From Mesostigma viride (lineage: Eukaryota > Streptophyta > Mesostigmatophyceae > Mesostigmatales > Mesostigmataceae), in the NCBI GenBank assembly GCA_009746045.1, contig RPFO01000188.1, positions 72,501 to 136,500 on the forward strand: a stretch of 64,000 nucleotides of DNA, read 5' to 3'. Positions 56,201 through 64,000 of the stretch are shown here, piece by piece. Below the pieces are notes generated by a model, which did not search any database, was not told the origin of the DNA, and saw only the letters and a program-made list of their open reading frames with translations. Position 1 is the first letter of the stretch. Every line of letters begins with the position of its first letter. The position numbers were made by a program, and so were the translations under genes.

Positions 56201-56666
56201 GGGCCTGGTAGGAGTGGGGGGAGTGGGGGTGGGGTGCATGGGGTCCGGGGGGGGCATCGGGGATGTGAGTTCGCAGGAATCGGTTCGGCGATCCGCGTTC
56301 GTGGTATCTGCAGACGCTCGGTTGGTGGCCAATGGCGGCGCAGGGTCCTCGCGGATAGCCCCCCGGCAGGGCCCCCCGCTGTTCTCCCCCCAGTCGGGGA
56401 CGCCCCGGCAGTCATCCAGCCTTCCGTCAAACGGCAACGTCGGTAGCGGCGTGCACCCGGGGGGTGGTAACGGCTTTCAGCCATATGGGGTGGCGGCTGG
56501 GTATCCACAGGTATTGACGGGTGCCAGTCCAGGGGTTCAGCTCCGCATGATGCTGCCCTCGCGAATCGTGTCGGGCGGCGGCAGCGAGGGCTGGGTGGCA
56601 TCACATGGCAGGGTGGCCCCTGGGGGGTGGGTTGTGTCGGGCATCCCTGGCGAGTGCCAGCAGTGA
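39941..56666 (+). CDS. SPY: SPINDLY-like protein O-glycosyltransferase (12 exons)
   Basis: Exons: 39941-40327, 42233-42394, 43235-43387, 44608-44835, 45772-45960, 47360-47536, 48841-48902, 49568-49967, 51044-51138, 51970-52326, 53000-53127, 54196-56666. All junctions are GT-AG and keep frame, giving 1602 residues. Residues about 30-440 form 11 TPRs (for example [31 protein letters not shown]). The catalytic half starts at about 453 ([24 protein letters not shown]), with [64 protein letters not shown] (Lys 688, matching the Lys I recall as essential in plant SPY) and [23 protein letters not shown]. Plant SPY is known as a protein O-fucosyltransferase acting on nuclear and cytosolic proteins. 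The homology is with SPY more than with animal OGT. Odd points: a C-terminal low-complexity extension of about 750 residues and introns filled with junction copies. No signal peptide is seen. Confidence 0.95.
40440..40800. repeat. AT-rich minisatellite in SPY intron 1
   Basis: About ten copies of a 26-30 base unit around ATAGTACTATAGTAATCGTT and ATATGGAT. It does not resemble exon sequence. Confidence 0.85.
41009..41038. repeat. AAT microsatellite in SPY intron 1
   Basis: About ten AAT units. Confidence 0.9.
41529..41930. repeat. CCCG-type repeat in SPY intron 1
   Basis: Four hundred bases of CGCC/CCCG units with CCGCCG interruptions and a few CCTG, CCCA and TCCCC variants. The mirror composition (GGGC) occurs in intron 3. 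Confidence 0.95.
42534..42568 (+). repeat. Imperfect copy of the exon 2 end inside intron 2
   Basis: TATGAGACAGCATCCGATAACCC..CTATGCG followed by GTATGT mirrors the real exon end at 42360-42394 ([12 protein letters not shown] then GTAGGT). Upstream, 42476-42503 also resembles the first bases of intron 2, so the whole junction was duplicated. Confidence 0.75.
42937..43196. repeat. CCAA tetranucleotide array in SPY intron 2
   Basis: About 64 almost perfect CCAA units end about 40 bases before the exon 3 acceptor. They give long meaningless PTNQ and VGWL frames on the two strands. Confidence 0.98.
43460..43757. repeat. GGGC-type repeat in SPY intron 3
   Basis: GCGGGCGG units with occasional GGCGGCG and GGGGG interruptions, opposite in strand composition to the array in intron 1. 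Confidence 0.95.
43758..43975. repeat. GGGGGAT repeat in SPY intron 3
   Basis: About 25 units of ATGGGGG and ATGGGGGG. The strand is very G-rich and could form quadruplex structures in DNA or pre-mRNA. Confidence 0.9.
44028..44165 (+). repeat. Multiple copies of the exon 3 donor junction in intron 3
   Basis: The real junction is GGCAACCTGCAG then GTGGGTGGCCAGG (43376-43400). CAACCTGCA followed by GGTGGGTGGCC or AGTGGGTGGCC recurs at 44028, 44069 and 44110, with shorter copies at 43418 and 44150. Confidence 0.85.
44229..44266. repeat. Poly-T and GT runs in SPY intron 3
   Basis: Twenty-two T residues are followed by a run of GT dinucleotides. Confidence 0.9.
44836..45395 (+). repeat. Minisatellite grown from the intron 4 donor
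   Basis: The intron begins GTAGGCATAGAGGGTGGGTTA. Units of about 22 bases, GTAGGAATAGAGGGTGGGTTA or GTGGAGTAGAGGGTGGGTTA, then repeat about 24 times, so the first unit is the splice donor itself. Confidence 0.9.
46430..47095. repeat. 52-base minisatellite in SPY intron 5
   Basis: About 12 copies of a unit with CTTTGAGCTTATTGTCCTTG, TTCGATTCTTATCTTA and a C-rich tract of variable length. The pyrimidine-rich tracts resemble branch-site-to-acceptor regions. Confidence 0.95.
47248..47304 (+). repeat. Copy of the exon 6 start inside intron 5
   Basis: ACAGGGTAAGATGGAGGCGG and what follows encode [18 protein letters not shown] if one extra T is ignored. The real exon 6 start 110 bases downstream encodes [18 protein letters not shown]. 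The acceptor-like ACAG is preserved. A weaker copy lies at 47116-47153 (CCAGCGCTCAACATGATCAC). Confidence 0.85.
47616..47670 (+). repeat. Copy of the exon 6 end inside intron 6
   Basis: TGCCTTGCAATTGACTTAGA..CACGCAGCGCCGGGCAG then GTGGGTG mirrors the real end TGCCTCGCGATTGACC..CGGGGCAG then GTGGGTG at 47500-47543, including the donor. Confidence 0.85.
47670..47825. repeat. Minisatellite in SPY intron 6
   Basis: Three to four copies of a unit of about 50 bases with GTGCAAACGCGTAGCTATAG, TGAGCTATAGTGGTTAGTAC and AATAGTAGT. Confidence 0.85.
48196..48606. repeat. 35-base minisatellite in SPY intron 6
   Basis: About 12 copies of TGCTGTGGTGGTTCTTGTCA followed by TCGGATCGATCCAAG. Copies with CCATG and CCAAG, and CAATCC and CGATCC, partly alternate, suggesting duplication of two-unit blocks. 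Confidence 0.95.
48655..48810. repeat. Three-copy repeat before the exon 7 acceptor
   Basis: Units of about 52 bases with AGACCTCATCCC, ATCGACCGGGCTCCTG and CTTGCCTTGTGTTGTCTC. They end in the polypyrimidine tract that leads to the acceptor at 48840. Confidence 0.85.
48903..49067 (+). repeat. Donor-proximal repeat and copy of the exon 7 end in intron 7
   Basis: GTTACTATCACACTTAATGGGAG is repeated four times directly from the donor. At 49044-49067 GACCGCCTATTGGCGGCGCACAA then GTGAGT mirrors the real junction (AACCGCCTGCTTGCG...GAGGCACACAA then GTGAGT). Confidence 0.8.
49968..50331 (+). repeat. Array of about 21 tandem splice donors in SPY intron 8
   Basis: Starting exactly at the exon 8 donor, the 17-base unit GTAAGTGGGCAGGGCAG is repeated about 21 times, a few copies with GCAAGT. 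Each unit contains CAG followed by GTAAGT, a near-ideal 5' splice site. The minus strand gives a meaningless [17 protein letters not shown] frame. Confidence 0.97.
50431..50475 (+). repeat. Copy of the exon 8 end further inside intron 8
   Basis: CTTGGGGTGATGGCCGTGTGG..GTGCCAGTGCAT then GTAAGTGGGAAGGG mirrors CTGGGGGTTATGGCGATGCG..CTCCCGTGCAG then GTAAGTGGGCAGGG at 49931-49980. Confidence 0.85.
50480..50735. repeat. GGGGAGA repeat in SPY intron 8
   Basis: About 30 units of GAGAGGG, purine-only on the plus strand. Confidence 0.95.
51139..51265 (+). repeat. Donor-derived tandem repeat in SPY intron 9
   Basis: The intron starts GTGAGTGGAAGCTATCGATG and CCGTTAGCAGCGACAG. The unit recurs with GGAGTGG in place of GTGAGTGG at about 51175 and 51211. 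CAGCAGCAGCACTGAGTGGCAG at about 51233 echoes the exon end CAGCAGCAGTGAGTGGAAG. Confidence 0.75.
51604..51645. repeat. TTTTC microsatellite in SPY intron 9
   Basis: Eight imperfect TTTTC/TTTCC units. Confidence 0.85.
53797..54064. repeat. CTCTTCTGC nonamer array in SPY intron 11
   Basis: About 30 perfect copies of a 9-base unit, read as Ser-Ala-Ser on one strand. The pyrimidine-rich strand is the transcribed sense. Confidence 0.97.
54435..56663 (+). other. Low-complexity C-terminal extension of the SPY-like protein
   Basis: After the conserved [15 protein letters not shown] the frame stays open for about 740 residues rich in Gly, Ala, Gln, His, Ser and Pro. It has [13 protein letters not shown] (about 54735-54770), poly-Q and poly-A blocks (55150-55310) and repeated SHGS/ISPHG.GH (55915-56030) and [11 protein letters not shown] (56105-56180) modules. 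It contains no stop and no splice-like boundary before 56664. Plant SPY ends soon after the catalytic domain. It is in the same exon as conserved sequence, so it is probably translated; its role is unknown. Confidence 0.75.
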
Positions 56667-59430
56667 GGGAGGAGAGGGAAGGGGAGTGCCGGCGGTGAAT
56701 CGTCCACCACCCGGACAAGTGGCCTGCGATGAGTGGGGAGGAGGGGAGTGCCAGCGATGAGGTGTGTAGTGCGGGCAGTGAAGGAGTGCCAGCGTTGAAA
56801 AGTGCTGGGTCGCCTGCATGGCAAGGAGTGCGGTGCTGTGCCAGCAGGGAAGCAGTCAGCAGCCTGTTGCTGGCATTCCCCTTGCCGGTGGTTCCGGAAT
56901 GAAGAGTATGAATGAATGAATGAATGAAGGGTCATCCCGCTTTGCACATGCGCGGTGAATGAAGGGTATCCACTCCTCTTCACCGTTGGAACAGCTTCGT
57001 GCTCCATGGATCCTCAGGCAGGGGCCCCAGAGGGGCAGAGGGGAGGGGTGGGGTGTGGGGATGGGGATGAAGAGAATACTGCCCTCTCCTCACATGCGTG
57101 GGTGTGACGAGACTGCTTTGCCCGTTGCCACGCGACGGTGTCTCTCCGGCACCTGCCTGGTCCATCGGGGTTTGTTCCAATAAGGCAGCCAGCGCAGGGC
57201 AGGCCTGCTAAACTGCGCTCGCCTGACCAACAGTGCAGGCCTGAGATCTGGAGCCTCCTGACCCTGGACGCAGGGACTTCCAGACCCTGGCTGCTTGATC
57301 CTTTTTTTAAGTCCATTCAAGGCTCCGCTGGGTCCATTGGGGCTCGTATCTCTGTGTGTGTCCAGCTTGGGGCTTTGTATATCTATTTGGACTGAGGGGC
57401 ATCCCGTTTGTGGAGAGAAGAAACAAGAGAGCCTGGCGTGCCACTCCGCCTTGCTTCAATTGCGAGGTCCCAGTTGCACGAGTGATTCCCTCTCTTCCCA
57501 TCCTCTCCGCATACCCCACCCCTTGATGAGCTGCTGAAAGCTTTCCTGTTCTCCTCCCGGCCCGGGGGGCGGGGGGGGGGGAGACGATGCGGGATCGGTG
57601 GCCCCTATCAAAGAAGGGGTGTCAGGTAGTGGCAACGAGAGATGGCTGTGCGTCGTTCGTGAGGCAGCGTTTACTGTAACGTTGGTCACTGTAGCTTTGT
57701 GAGGCAAGTGCCCCTGGTTGGAATCCTTGTAATGTCAGGTTTGCGACCCATTGCTTGTGACCAATGAGTGACTGGTCACTGGCGGCGGCAAGGGAAAGAT
57801 CGAGGTGGCTTGCTGCATGCGTCCATCGGAGGGCGCTGCAAGCAGTACATATGTCTCCATGGGCATGCGAGTCGGGGCAACTGTATGGGGGGGACAAGGG
57901 GTCTCCTTGATGTTGGGGGGACAAGGGGTCGGCCGGATGCCTCTGCTTAATAAATGGCATTGGCGTTGGGGTGCTGGCGTTGCGTTGGGCGGCGAGGTTG
58001 CATCGCCAGCCTAGGGCATCCAATGGTCCGCTCGTATCGAGGAGACAATGGTACCGTACTTGAGCCACTGGTCCGCGGACTATACCGTACGTGAGCCAGA
58101 AAACCAGAATTCAGCCATCCCCTGGGGATGGCCGTGCGAAGTGGGGGGGACACGGGGTACTGGTGCATCCATTACCCATTGCTGAATTTGCTACTATTAC
58201 TTAGCTGCTAATGCATCCATGGATGCTGTGCATCCGACACTAGATGCGGGTGCATCCTATACTAGATACTTGGCGTGCCGTCCCATGGGGCCAACCCATG
58301 CCATCAATTCATGCCATCGAGCCATGGTATGGCTAATGGCGCACCCCATACGGCTGGACCCTCGTTTGCTTTGCGGAATGCCTGCGCGCGCCTGCCTGCT
58401 ACATCTTGTCTATATTCTCACCGTGCCTGCACTGGGCACGACTGGGGTGGGTTCAAAACATTCTCGAACCTCCCAGAGAGAATCCCCCTCATGCTAGTCT
58501 CCATGGTCTCTGTGCCCCCCTTTGACAAGGGTCAGGGAGCACATGGCTGCTACTGGGCACTGGCAGGGTGTATGATGCTCCTTCAGTTTGGCTTGGGGCG
58601 GGCAGGGGCTTTGTCCTGGTCGAAGCCACGGGTGCCACCTGGCACGATCTGGTGGGGACATGCTGCCTTTAACTCTGGGTGTGCACAGGGTGTGACCACT
58701 GGAGGGGACAGCGGACCAAACTGGGGCCATAACTGGTTGGGATGTCAAATTTTCTACAAGTTGTCCTGACTTTAGGGATATGATTAAGAGCTCCTGTTGC
58801 TGACAAACTTAGCCCTTGTATGCAACGTTAGCCCTTGCCCTTGATACATGTCGAGCCATTGGCTGTTTAATCCACCCTGGGAAAGGTGCCAGGTGGGACT
58901 TCTGTTATGGTTTGAGCACCGGACGCCCCGCATAATTTCTTTCTACACATACATAAAGGTTCTTGTCCACTTTCAGCTGTTTCTGGGCTTAGCCTACATT
59001 CTCAGCGGGCAGCGTGTTGGCTGTCGCGTTGTAACATTGCGATTCCCGGTTTCGTTGATAAAGCCTGCTGTCTGGACAGTGAGGCTGTCTGTACACCGTG
59101 TCCCTGCGCTTTTCGGGAGGAACAGGTGACGGAGATAGGATCGAAGGAGAAGGGCGATTCGGTGCAGCAGTTCTGCCTGTGATCCAAGCATGCAGCAAGA
59201 ATTGCATTCCTGGAAAGGACCGATGACCCTGACTGCCCGGTGGGCAGCTACGGTAGCCAGCTGAATCGCGCACACAATGCTACCAAAGTAGATTTGGTGA
59301 CCTATGCTCATTTTATCTATGACTAACCTGCAAAGAGAATGCAACGCCGTATAGCACATAAGGATCGAAAAATATTTTTCAGAAATAATACTTTTTGTGC
59401 TGGCACCTGCATGTACCCCAGCCACCCACG
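56667..59430. other. 3' flank of SPY and intergenic DNA, no gene supported
   Basis: Only a short GAAT repeat (56907-56930) and scattered GGGG runs are seen. Open frames here (up to about 160 residues) lack codon structure or domains. The SPY polyadenylation site should be in the first part; TGTAA motifs, the signal used by many green algae, occur at about 57673 and 57729 but cannot be assigned with confidence. Confidence 0.5.
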
Positions 59431-59441
59431 TAGGGGTGGCC

Positions 59442-59860
59442 ATGCTTAGAACGTTTGCCATGCTTAGAACGTTTGGCAGCCATGCTTAGAACGTTTGCCT
59501 AGCCGTGCCAACATACCTAGTCACGTGCACCGCTAACGCACGGTACACAACCAGCCATGTAGCCTTAGCTTAGTCCTTGTTGTACAGCCATGCTACGTCT
59601 TGGCTCTGATCAGTTTACTCGCCCACGCTCCATGTTAATTATGTCATGCTCACATGGGTCTTATTGCACCCACAGATTGCCGGATCGTTAGCGTGTCCGT
59701 TTAGCTAGCGTGCCCGAATGCAGCTGTGGCATGCCTTTGGCATGAAGGAGACTGGGGGTCTCTACCCTTTCTCCTGTTGTGCACACACAGGGATTAAAAG
59801 CACTTCGGTGCTCCGTGACTCCCCAACGGGAGCACGAGTTTAATTAATTAATTAATTAAT
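59442..59860 (+). mobile_element. 419-bp LINE fragment with TTAA tail
   Basis: TAGGGGTGGCC flanks it at 59431-59441 and 59861-59871. The right end has GTGACTCCCCAACGGGAGCAC, a stem-loop, and then a TTAA repeat tail, the same 3' end as at 30527 but in plus orientation. Confidence 0.85.
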
Positions 59861-60009
59861 TAGGGGTGGCCGGACAGGTACTTGCTATAAAATTTTTGTG
59901 GGCTTCCATTATAGCTAGGGAAGCAGGTTGTTTCTTTTGCCTGAGAACCTCACGTTTGACCATCACAAAAAGCGAAACGTAAGGTAACATATCAAGAAAT
60001 ATAACCCAC

Positions 60010-60640
60010 CATGACAACGACAGCGACAGCCCCAGAACGCACTCTCATAGCGAAACTCAAACAAGCAGCCAAGGTGGGATGCACCCAAAAGGAGGCCGCC
60101 ACTGCGGTTCAGAAGTCGATATCCTAGCTTGGGGCGGCCGGGGGTCTGGCTAGAGCGAATCAGGAAGCTCAACACTGAAGGGACGTGCCGAGAACTTCAT
60201 GGACGCATTGGAGGAGAGTGGTCTTGTCAGGGAGTCGGGGATGGGGAGGACGACCTGGTCGATGTGCTAGCAGCGCAGCTGGCGGAGGCTATTGCAGAGC
60301 CGAATATCCTCCAGCGTCACCAGGTCAGTGGGGGTGCGAACAGGGGGTTGAAACACCCCTTCCAGCAGGTGGGGGCGGAGGGGCGGGGCATGGTTGGGCT
60401 GGCGGTGGGGAGGAGGATGGTGGCCCAGGGGCAACTGAGCGGGATATGTGGCGGATCTCGACCGATCGAAACATAGGTCGGCTGCTGGGGACCGAAATGG
60501 GCTATGCAACCCCAGCCGGTGGCCTTCCAACCCGGCTGGGCAACGCCCTCGACTGGCTGGGCAACGCCCTCGAGCTCACTGGCGGAAACATTGGCGTCCT
60601 GATAGCGGCCATGTCGACCGAAGCTGCTGAACTGATCCCT
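60010..60640 (+). pseudogene. Unrecognised coding remnant
   Basis: An ATG at 60010 opens MTTTATAPERTLIAKLKQAAKVGCTQKEAATAVQKSIS. Later frames include NFMDALEESGLVRES, DDLVDVLAAQLAEAIAEPNILQRHQ (followed by GTCAGT) and DMWRISTDRNIGRLLGTEMGYATPAGGLPTRLGNALDWLGNALELTGGNIGVLIAAM. They look coding but are in different frames, and I do not recognise them. They are cut on the right by LINE sequence at about 60640. Confidence 0.35.
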
Positions 60641-61040
60641 GAGAAGGGGCATATGGTTTGTAATACATTCTGAGCTACAACCTGCAGGTGGGGGATGTAA
60701 ACTGTCACCTACTCTGGGTGCACAAGGTGCACCTGCACCACCATGATTAATTAATTAATTAGGAACATCACTCCGTTGGGAGTCAATGTAGCACATATCC
60801 CTGAGAAGGGGCATATGGCTTTTAATACATCCTAGGCTACTTCATGCAAGGGTGGGAATGTAAGCTACCCTTGCTCTAGGTGCACCAGGGCACCGGCACC
60901 ACCATGCTGTCTCAGGTTCAACCCGCCTAAGGGGGCCGGGGATCCTGGCACGGGGGAGGAAGATCATCATGGCTATACAAGGGCTGATCAGAATACAAGG
61001 GCTAGGGCATGGCTTCTCGACAGAGAGCATCTCTCTGCAT
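60640..61040 (-). mobile_element. Two adjacent LINE 3'-end fragments
   Basis: 60640-60743 matches the family at 5090-5230. A TTAA tail at 60745-60762 starts a second fragment with ACTCCGTTGGGAGTCAATGTAGCACAT and GGTGCACCAGGGCAC, matching 8985-9160. GCACCACCATG occurs at both edges (60734 and 60897), but the motif is also part of the family sequence, so the target duplication is uncertain. Confidence 0.6.
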
Positions 61041-61204
61041 AGGCATAGCATGGCTAAATTCTTAATGCAACATCCATGGGGGTCCCATTATAGACATAGC
61101 GTAGCTAAATGTTGAAGGCATCATCCATGGGGGCCGCCATTATGGGCGCACATGCGCGGGGGCCACATGCTAGGCTAAGCCTTACTAATCTACACTACTG
61201 GTAT

Positions 61205-61488
61205 ATATATTCCAAGTTTGCCTCCTACGGCAATGTGGGGCCCCACCGGGTCATCCCCTTTGTCCTTGCGGAGTTCGGGGCCATGGGCCCCAAGACAGCG
61301 GAGTTTTTCCACGAGTGCTGCCAGCGCCGTGAAGACCGCCTCGACCTCGCGGGTCAGACCGCCCCGTGGTCGGCCCGCACGTGGTCCTCGTATTGGCGGC
61401 AGCGCCTGTCACTCGCCCTCACTCGCACCGTGGCTGATGTGTTATTCCGCCGCACCCGGGCCGACTTTGTCGCGACCCATGCGGTCTA
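61205..61488 (+). pseudogene. LINE ORF2 C-terminal fragment
   Basis: KFASYGNVGPHRVIPFVLAEFGAMGPKTAEFFHECCQRREDRLDLAGQTAPWSARTWSSYWRQRLSLALTRTVADVLFRRTRADFVATHAV is open to a stop at 61488. It parallels 3300-3650. It is truncated at its start and has a 3' untranslated region to about 61735. Confidence 0.65.
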
Positions 61489-61739
61489 GATCCGTTCCAG
61501 GCCTGCATGGTGGGCCGGCAGCGCTGTTGCTGCGCGTAGTTTTGTGATGTATAGTTAGTTGTACCTTGTCGGTGCCGCTGGCGTGATCCTTGGATGTCTG
61601 TGTCAGATTACTATTAATTTCTTCAGGGTTATTCTCCCAGTTATCGGGTTTTTCCTTATGTTGCATGCCTATCTCACCTCCGTAATCTATCATTCTCAAT
61701 AAATATATATTCCTGATCAGAATATATTCCTAGTCTGAG

Positions 61740-61921
61740 GTGGCAGGAGGGGGCTGCCAGGGCTTGTGGTCAACTCTTGGATGACCGCCCCCCTCCAGTA
61801 TACCGGCTTCCCCCTTGCGCTCTGCCGGAGCTGAAGGTAGGTCGGCCATAGCTCGCGTCGCCGCTGTTGCTGGGCCAGGGTCAAGTCGTCGTCCAGCGTG
61901 AAGCGAGTCTCCGAGAGCTTC
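61740..61921 (-). pseudogene. LINE ORF1-like fragment, interrupted by a TTAA element
   Basis: The minus strand encodes KKLSETRFTLDDDLTLAQQQRRRELWPTYLQLRQSARGKPVYWRGAVI, nearly identical to 3800-3970. Its upstream part, YMADKLAFHNCR, is found at 63618-63660 beyond the inserted element. It converges with the plus-strand ORF2 fragment, as the pair at 3187-4533 does. Confidence 0.65.
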
Positions 61922-61925
61922 TTAA

Positions 61926-63613
61926 CCCCTAAATGGTCTTGCGGCCGATTTTCCGCCAAAAATCGAGTTCCAGCCGATGCATCGGCCCCTTCTCGGGCGA
62001 CCAAATGCCGCGAAAACTATTGAGAATTAGGAAACGTTTAGCTGAGAAGATCGAAAGTTTATAAAATACTCTAAAGCATGGTATATGGGTTTGCATACTT
62101 CTGACAAAGTTATAGAGGTGTTCTGGCCGGTCAAAGTACAAGGGGTCAGGGTACTTTTTCACGTACAACGTGCATTCCGTAAAACGACGACCTGGCCATG
62201 GCGGCTTGCGCCCACGCATGGCATTTACGTTTTCGTTCGAATTTTCTGACCAAACTTAGGATATTGATTTCATACGTCCTAAAGATCATACAGGCCAATT
62301 TTTGGTTCGCGGGAATGCCATTTGATAGGTGTCGGTAGCGTTCTTGCTGGAAAAAACTGCGATCAGGCCGGACGATAGAAACGTTGACAGCAATACCTTT
62401 CCGGCGTATTTTAAAGGATATATCGGTTTCTTTGTACTTTTTATGATACATATTAGTCGTAAACGTGCAAGGGTGGCCAGAAATCGCCGAATCCAGCGAC
62501 CATGCTGCACAACTTTGGTGTGCCGAAATGCACCATTTTGCGGCCACCGCCTGGGCCAAGGTAACGCCATCCATGCCTGGTACAGCTTAAGCATCGTTTT
62601 CCTATCGATGTTTGACGTTTATATATACGTTCTAGCTTGTGTAGCACATTCTTTTTGCATTATTCATGCTCTTTCTTGACCCTGGCCTGGCCCCTTTCTA
62701 AAACACCCTTCTTAGATGCTTCCCTCAGTCAGTTGACCTGCCACAGGGTGATGGTGATAAGTTTTATAGGCTGTATGGGTTTGAATACCTCCATATATGT
62801 TTGTTATACATTTCCCATACACATATTGCATGAGTGTGAGGCAGTTGGCTGGTCTCTGTGGCATCATCAAGCACGTAACTAGTGAGTAAAAGCTTCCCAT
62901 TGACAGCATGTGCCACCAGGTGTGCTGGCCATCACCTGGCAAGCTATAGCAGCTTAGGCCTAGTTTGTCCTTGCTAGGGCAGGCTGAAATAGGCTCAACA
63001 TCACTAGTTTGTTGGTGGCTGCCTCCTAGAATGCATGCCTTGCGTAGGGTATCCGTACCACGTTACCTACGTGCATGGACAAAGTAGCACCTGCACATAG
63101 GTGCCATGTAAGGGCAGTGTGATGATGCAGTTATGTTTCCCCATCACTGTGGAAGGGAAATGTATTGTTTGGCATGGTTGGTGGCCATATTAGTAGGTAG
63201 TATGCCCACCCTTACCCCCTTGGTTGCTTTTTACCAACGGTACCCTATGGGCTGTACTGGGTGTAACTGCTGGTATACCCACCCAAATGATGACCCCAAT
63301 GGCTCAAACTGTTCAGCAACTAATTGTTTATCATCCCTGAAGTGGTAGGTGCCTAGGTCTTATAACATAATTCAAAATGCACATTCTACCAAAAATGAAA
63401 ACGCGCGTCTTGACCCCCCTGACTTTGACGGCAGTTATATATGGCCTACCCTGCATATATGTGAGGTTGTGATGTACCAACCCGAAGGGCAACTCATGGA
63501 CATGCTTCGCCCCCAAGGACAGCCATTGGATATGGGTAGGTTGGATGGCATCTGGTTTGCAAAATTGTGAAGATCCAGCCGATTTATCGGCAGGATCTCA
63601 GACCATTTAGGGG
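61926..63613. mobile_element. piggyBac-like non-autonomous element, second family
   Basis: TTAA flanks it at 61922-61925 and 63614-63617. The ends are inverted copies of CCCCTAAATGGTCT (14 bp), followed by a subterminal CCGATTTATCGG palindrome on the right. Removing it rejoins an ORF1-like frame that is intact at 3960-4010. It is 1,688 bp long with no transposase-like ORF. Confidence 0.85.
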
Positions 63614-63874
63614 TTAAGCGGCAATTATGGAACGCCAGCTTGTCCGCCATGTACTTAAAGGCCCAACCACCATGATGTATCATACCTAAAGAGGCTTGGC
63701 ATGGGGTGCATGGAAGATGATTGATTATGGCTAGTCAATTGGGCTAGGGCATGTGTGCCTATCAAGGAGACAACCAGCGCAGGCCAGAAATAGGGAGAAT
63801 CCGGACCATAGTAGCTCGAGCCTGACGTTATCGTGTCCGCGTGATGCCAGGACTTATCGTGCCTATGATGGGAC

Positions 63875-64000
63875 TCCAGACAAGGAGAAATGGGCTGCCG
63901 TCTGCAATAAGCACCTTCCCGTGGGGAATGCTCCTGTTTTCTCCCCACGGCCCCCGCGGCCCATTGGTAGAATGCAGGGTAGAAGTACGTCCTCAGGTGG
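63875..64000 (+). pseudogene. DSSDEDY-family LINE fragment running off the window
   Basis: The plus strand encodes DKEKWAAVCNKHLPVGNAPVFSPRPPRPIGRMQGRS, matching IDKEKWAAICDKHLPEGYAPVFSPRAPRP at 7640-7760 (minus). It is truncated by the window end. Confidence 0.7.

Noticed and set aside
58994-59461. 155-residue minus-strand frame
   Set aside because: It has no domain, no upstream signals, and overlaps a LINE insertion boundary at 59442.
60744-60907. LINE insertion with GCACCACCATG as target duplication
   Set aside because: The motif is part of the conserved 3' region of both adjacent LINE fragments, so its recurrence is expected without an insertion.
61926-61940. Telomere-like CCCCTAAA motif
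   Set aside because: A single copy at each end of a TTAA-flanked element. It is a terminal inverted repeat, not a telomeric tract.

Overview
The window is nuclear DNA of a eukaryote, most likely a green alga. It holds a plant-type SPINDLY gene with 11 TPRs, a three-exon eL36 ribosomal protein gene, GT-AG introns throughout, GC-rich exons and many AT-rich transposable elements. The lineage is inferred from the SPINDLY gene and is not proven.

Bases 1-3150 are a tandem array of a 1.45-kb unit that I do not recognise. From about 3150 to 35945 almost everything is nested mobile DNA, and most insertions can be dated relative to each other by target-site duplications (TSDs). A piggyBac-like non-autonomous element (TTAA target, CCCGTG ends) starts at 9992. 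It was split by a LINE (10659-20059), which was split in turn by an 8.5-kb Copia-type LTR element (11230-19703). Near its right end a second copy of the same TTAA element inserted (21141-30365). That copy is interrupted by a 7.46-kb DNA transposon (21308-28772) with 17-bp terminal inverted repeats. The transposon carries a multi-exon zinc-finger transposase gene of a type I recall chiefly from mushroom-forming fungi. Further right, a LINE is interrupted by another LINE (30527-32206) and by a third copy of the TTAA element (32587-35826), which itself contains a LINE.

Bases 36000-56700 hold the host genes: a minisatellite-like stretch, eL36 on the minus strand (37718-38532), a 1.4-kb divergent intergenic region, and the SPINDLY-like gene on the plus strand (39941-56666, 12 exons, 1602 residues). 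The SPINDLY introns are the oddest part of the window. They are packed with minisatellites, and at least nine of the eleven carry imperfect copies of the neighbouring exon-intron junctions, including an array of about 20 tandem GTAAGT donor sites.

After 56667 there is about 2.8 kb with no supported gene, then more LINE fragments and a second kind of TTAA-flanked element (61926-63613). No tRNA, rRNA, CRISPR or bacterial-type gene was seen.
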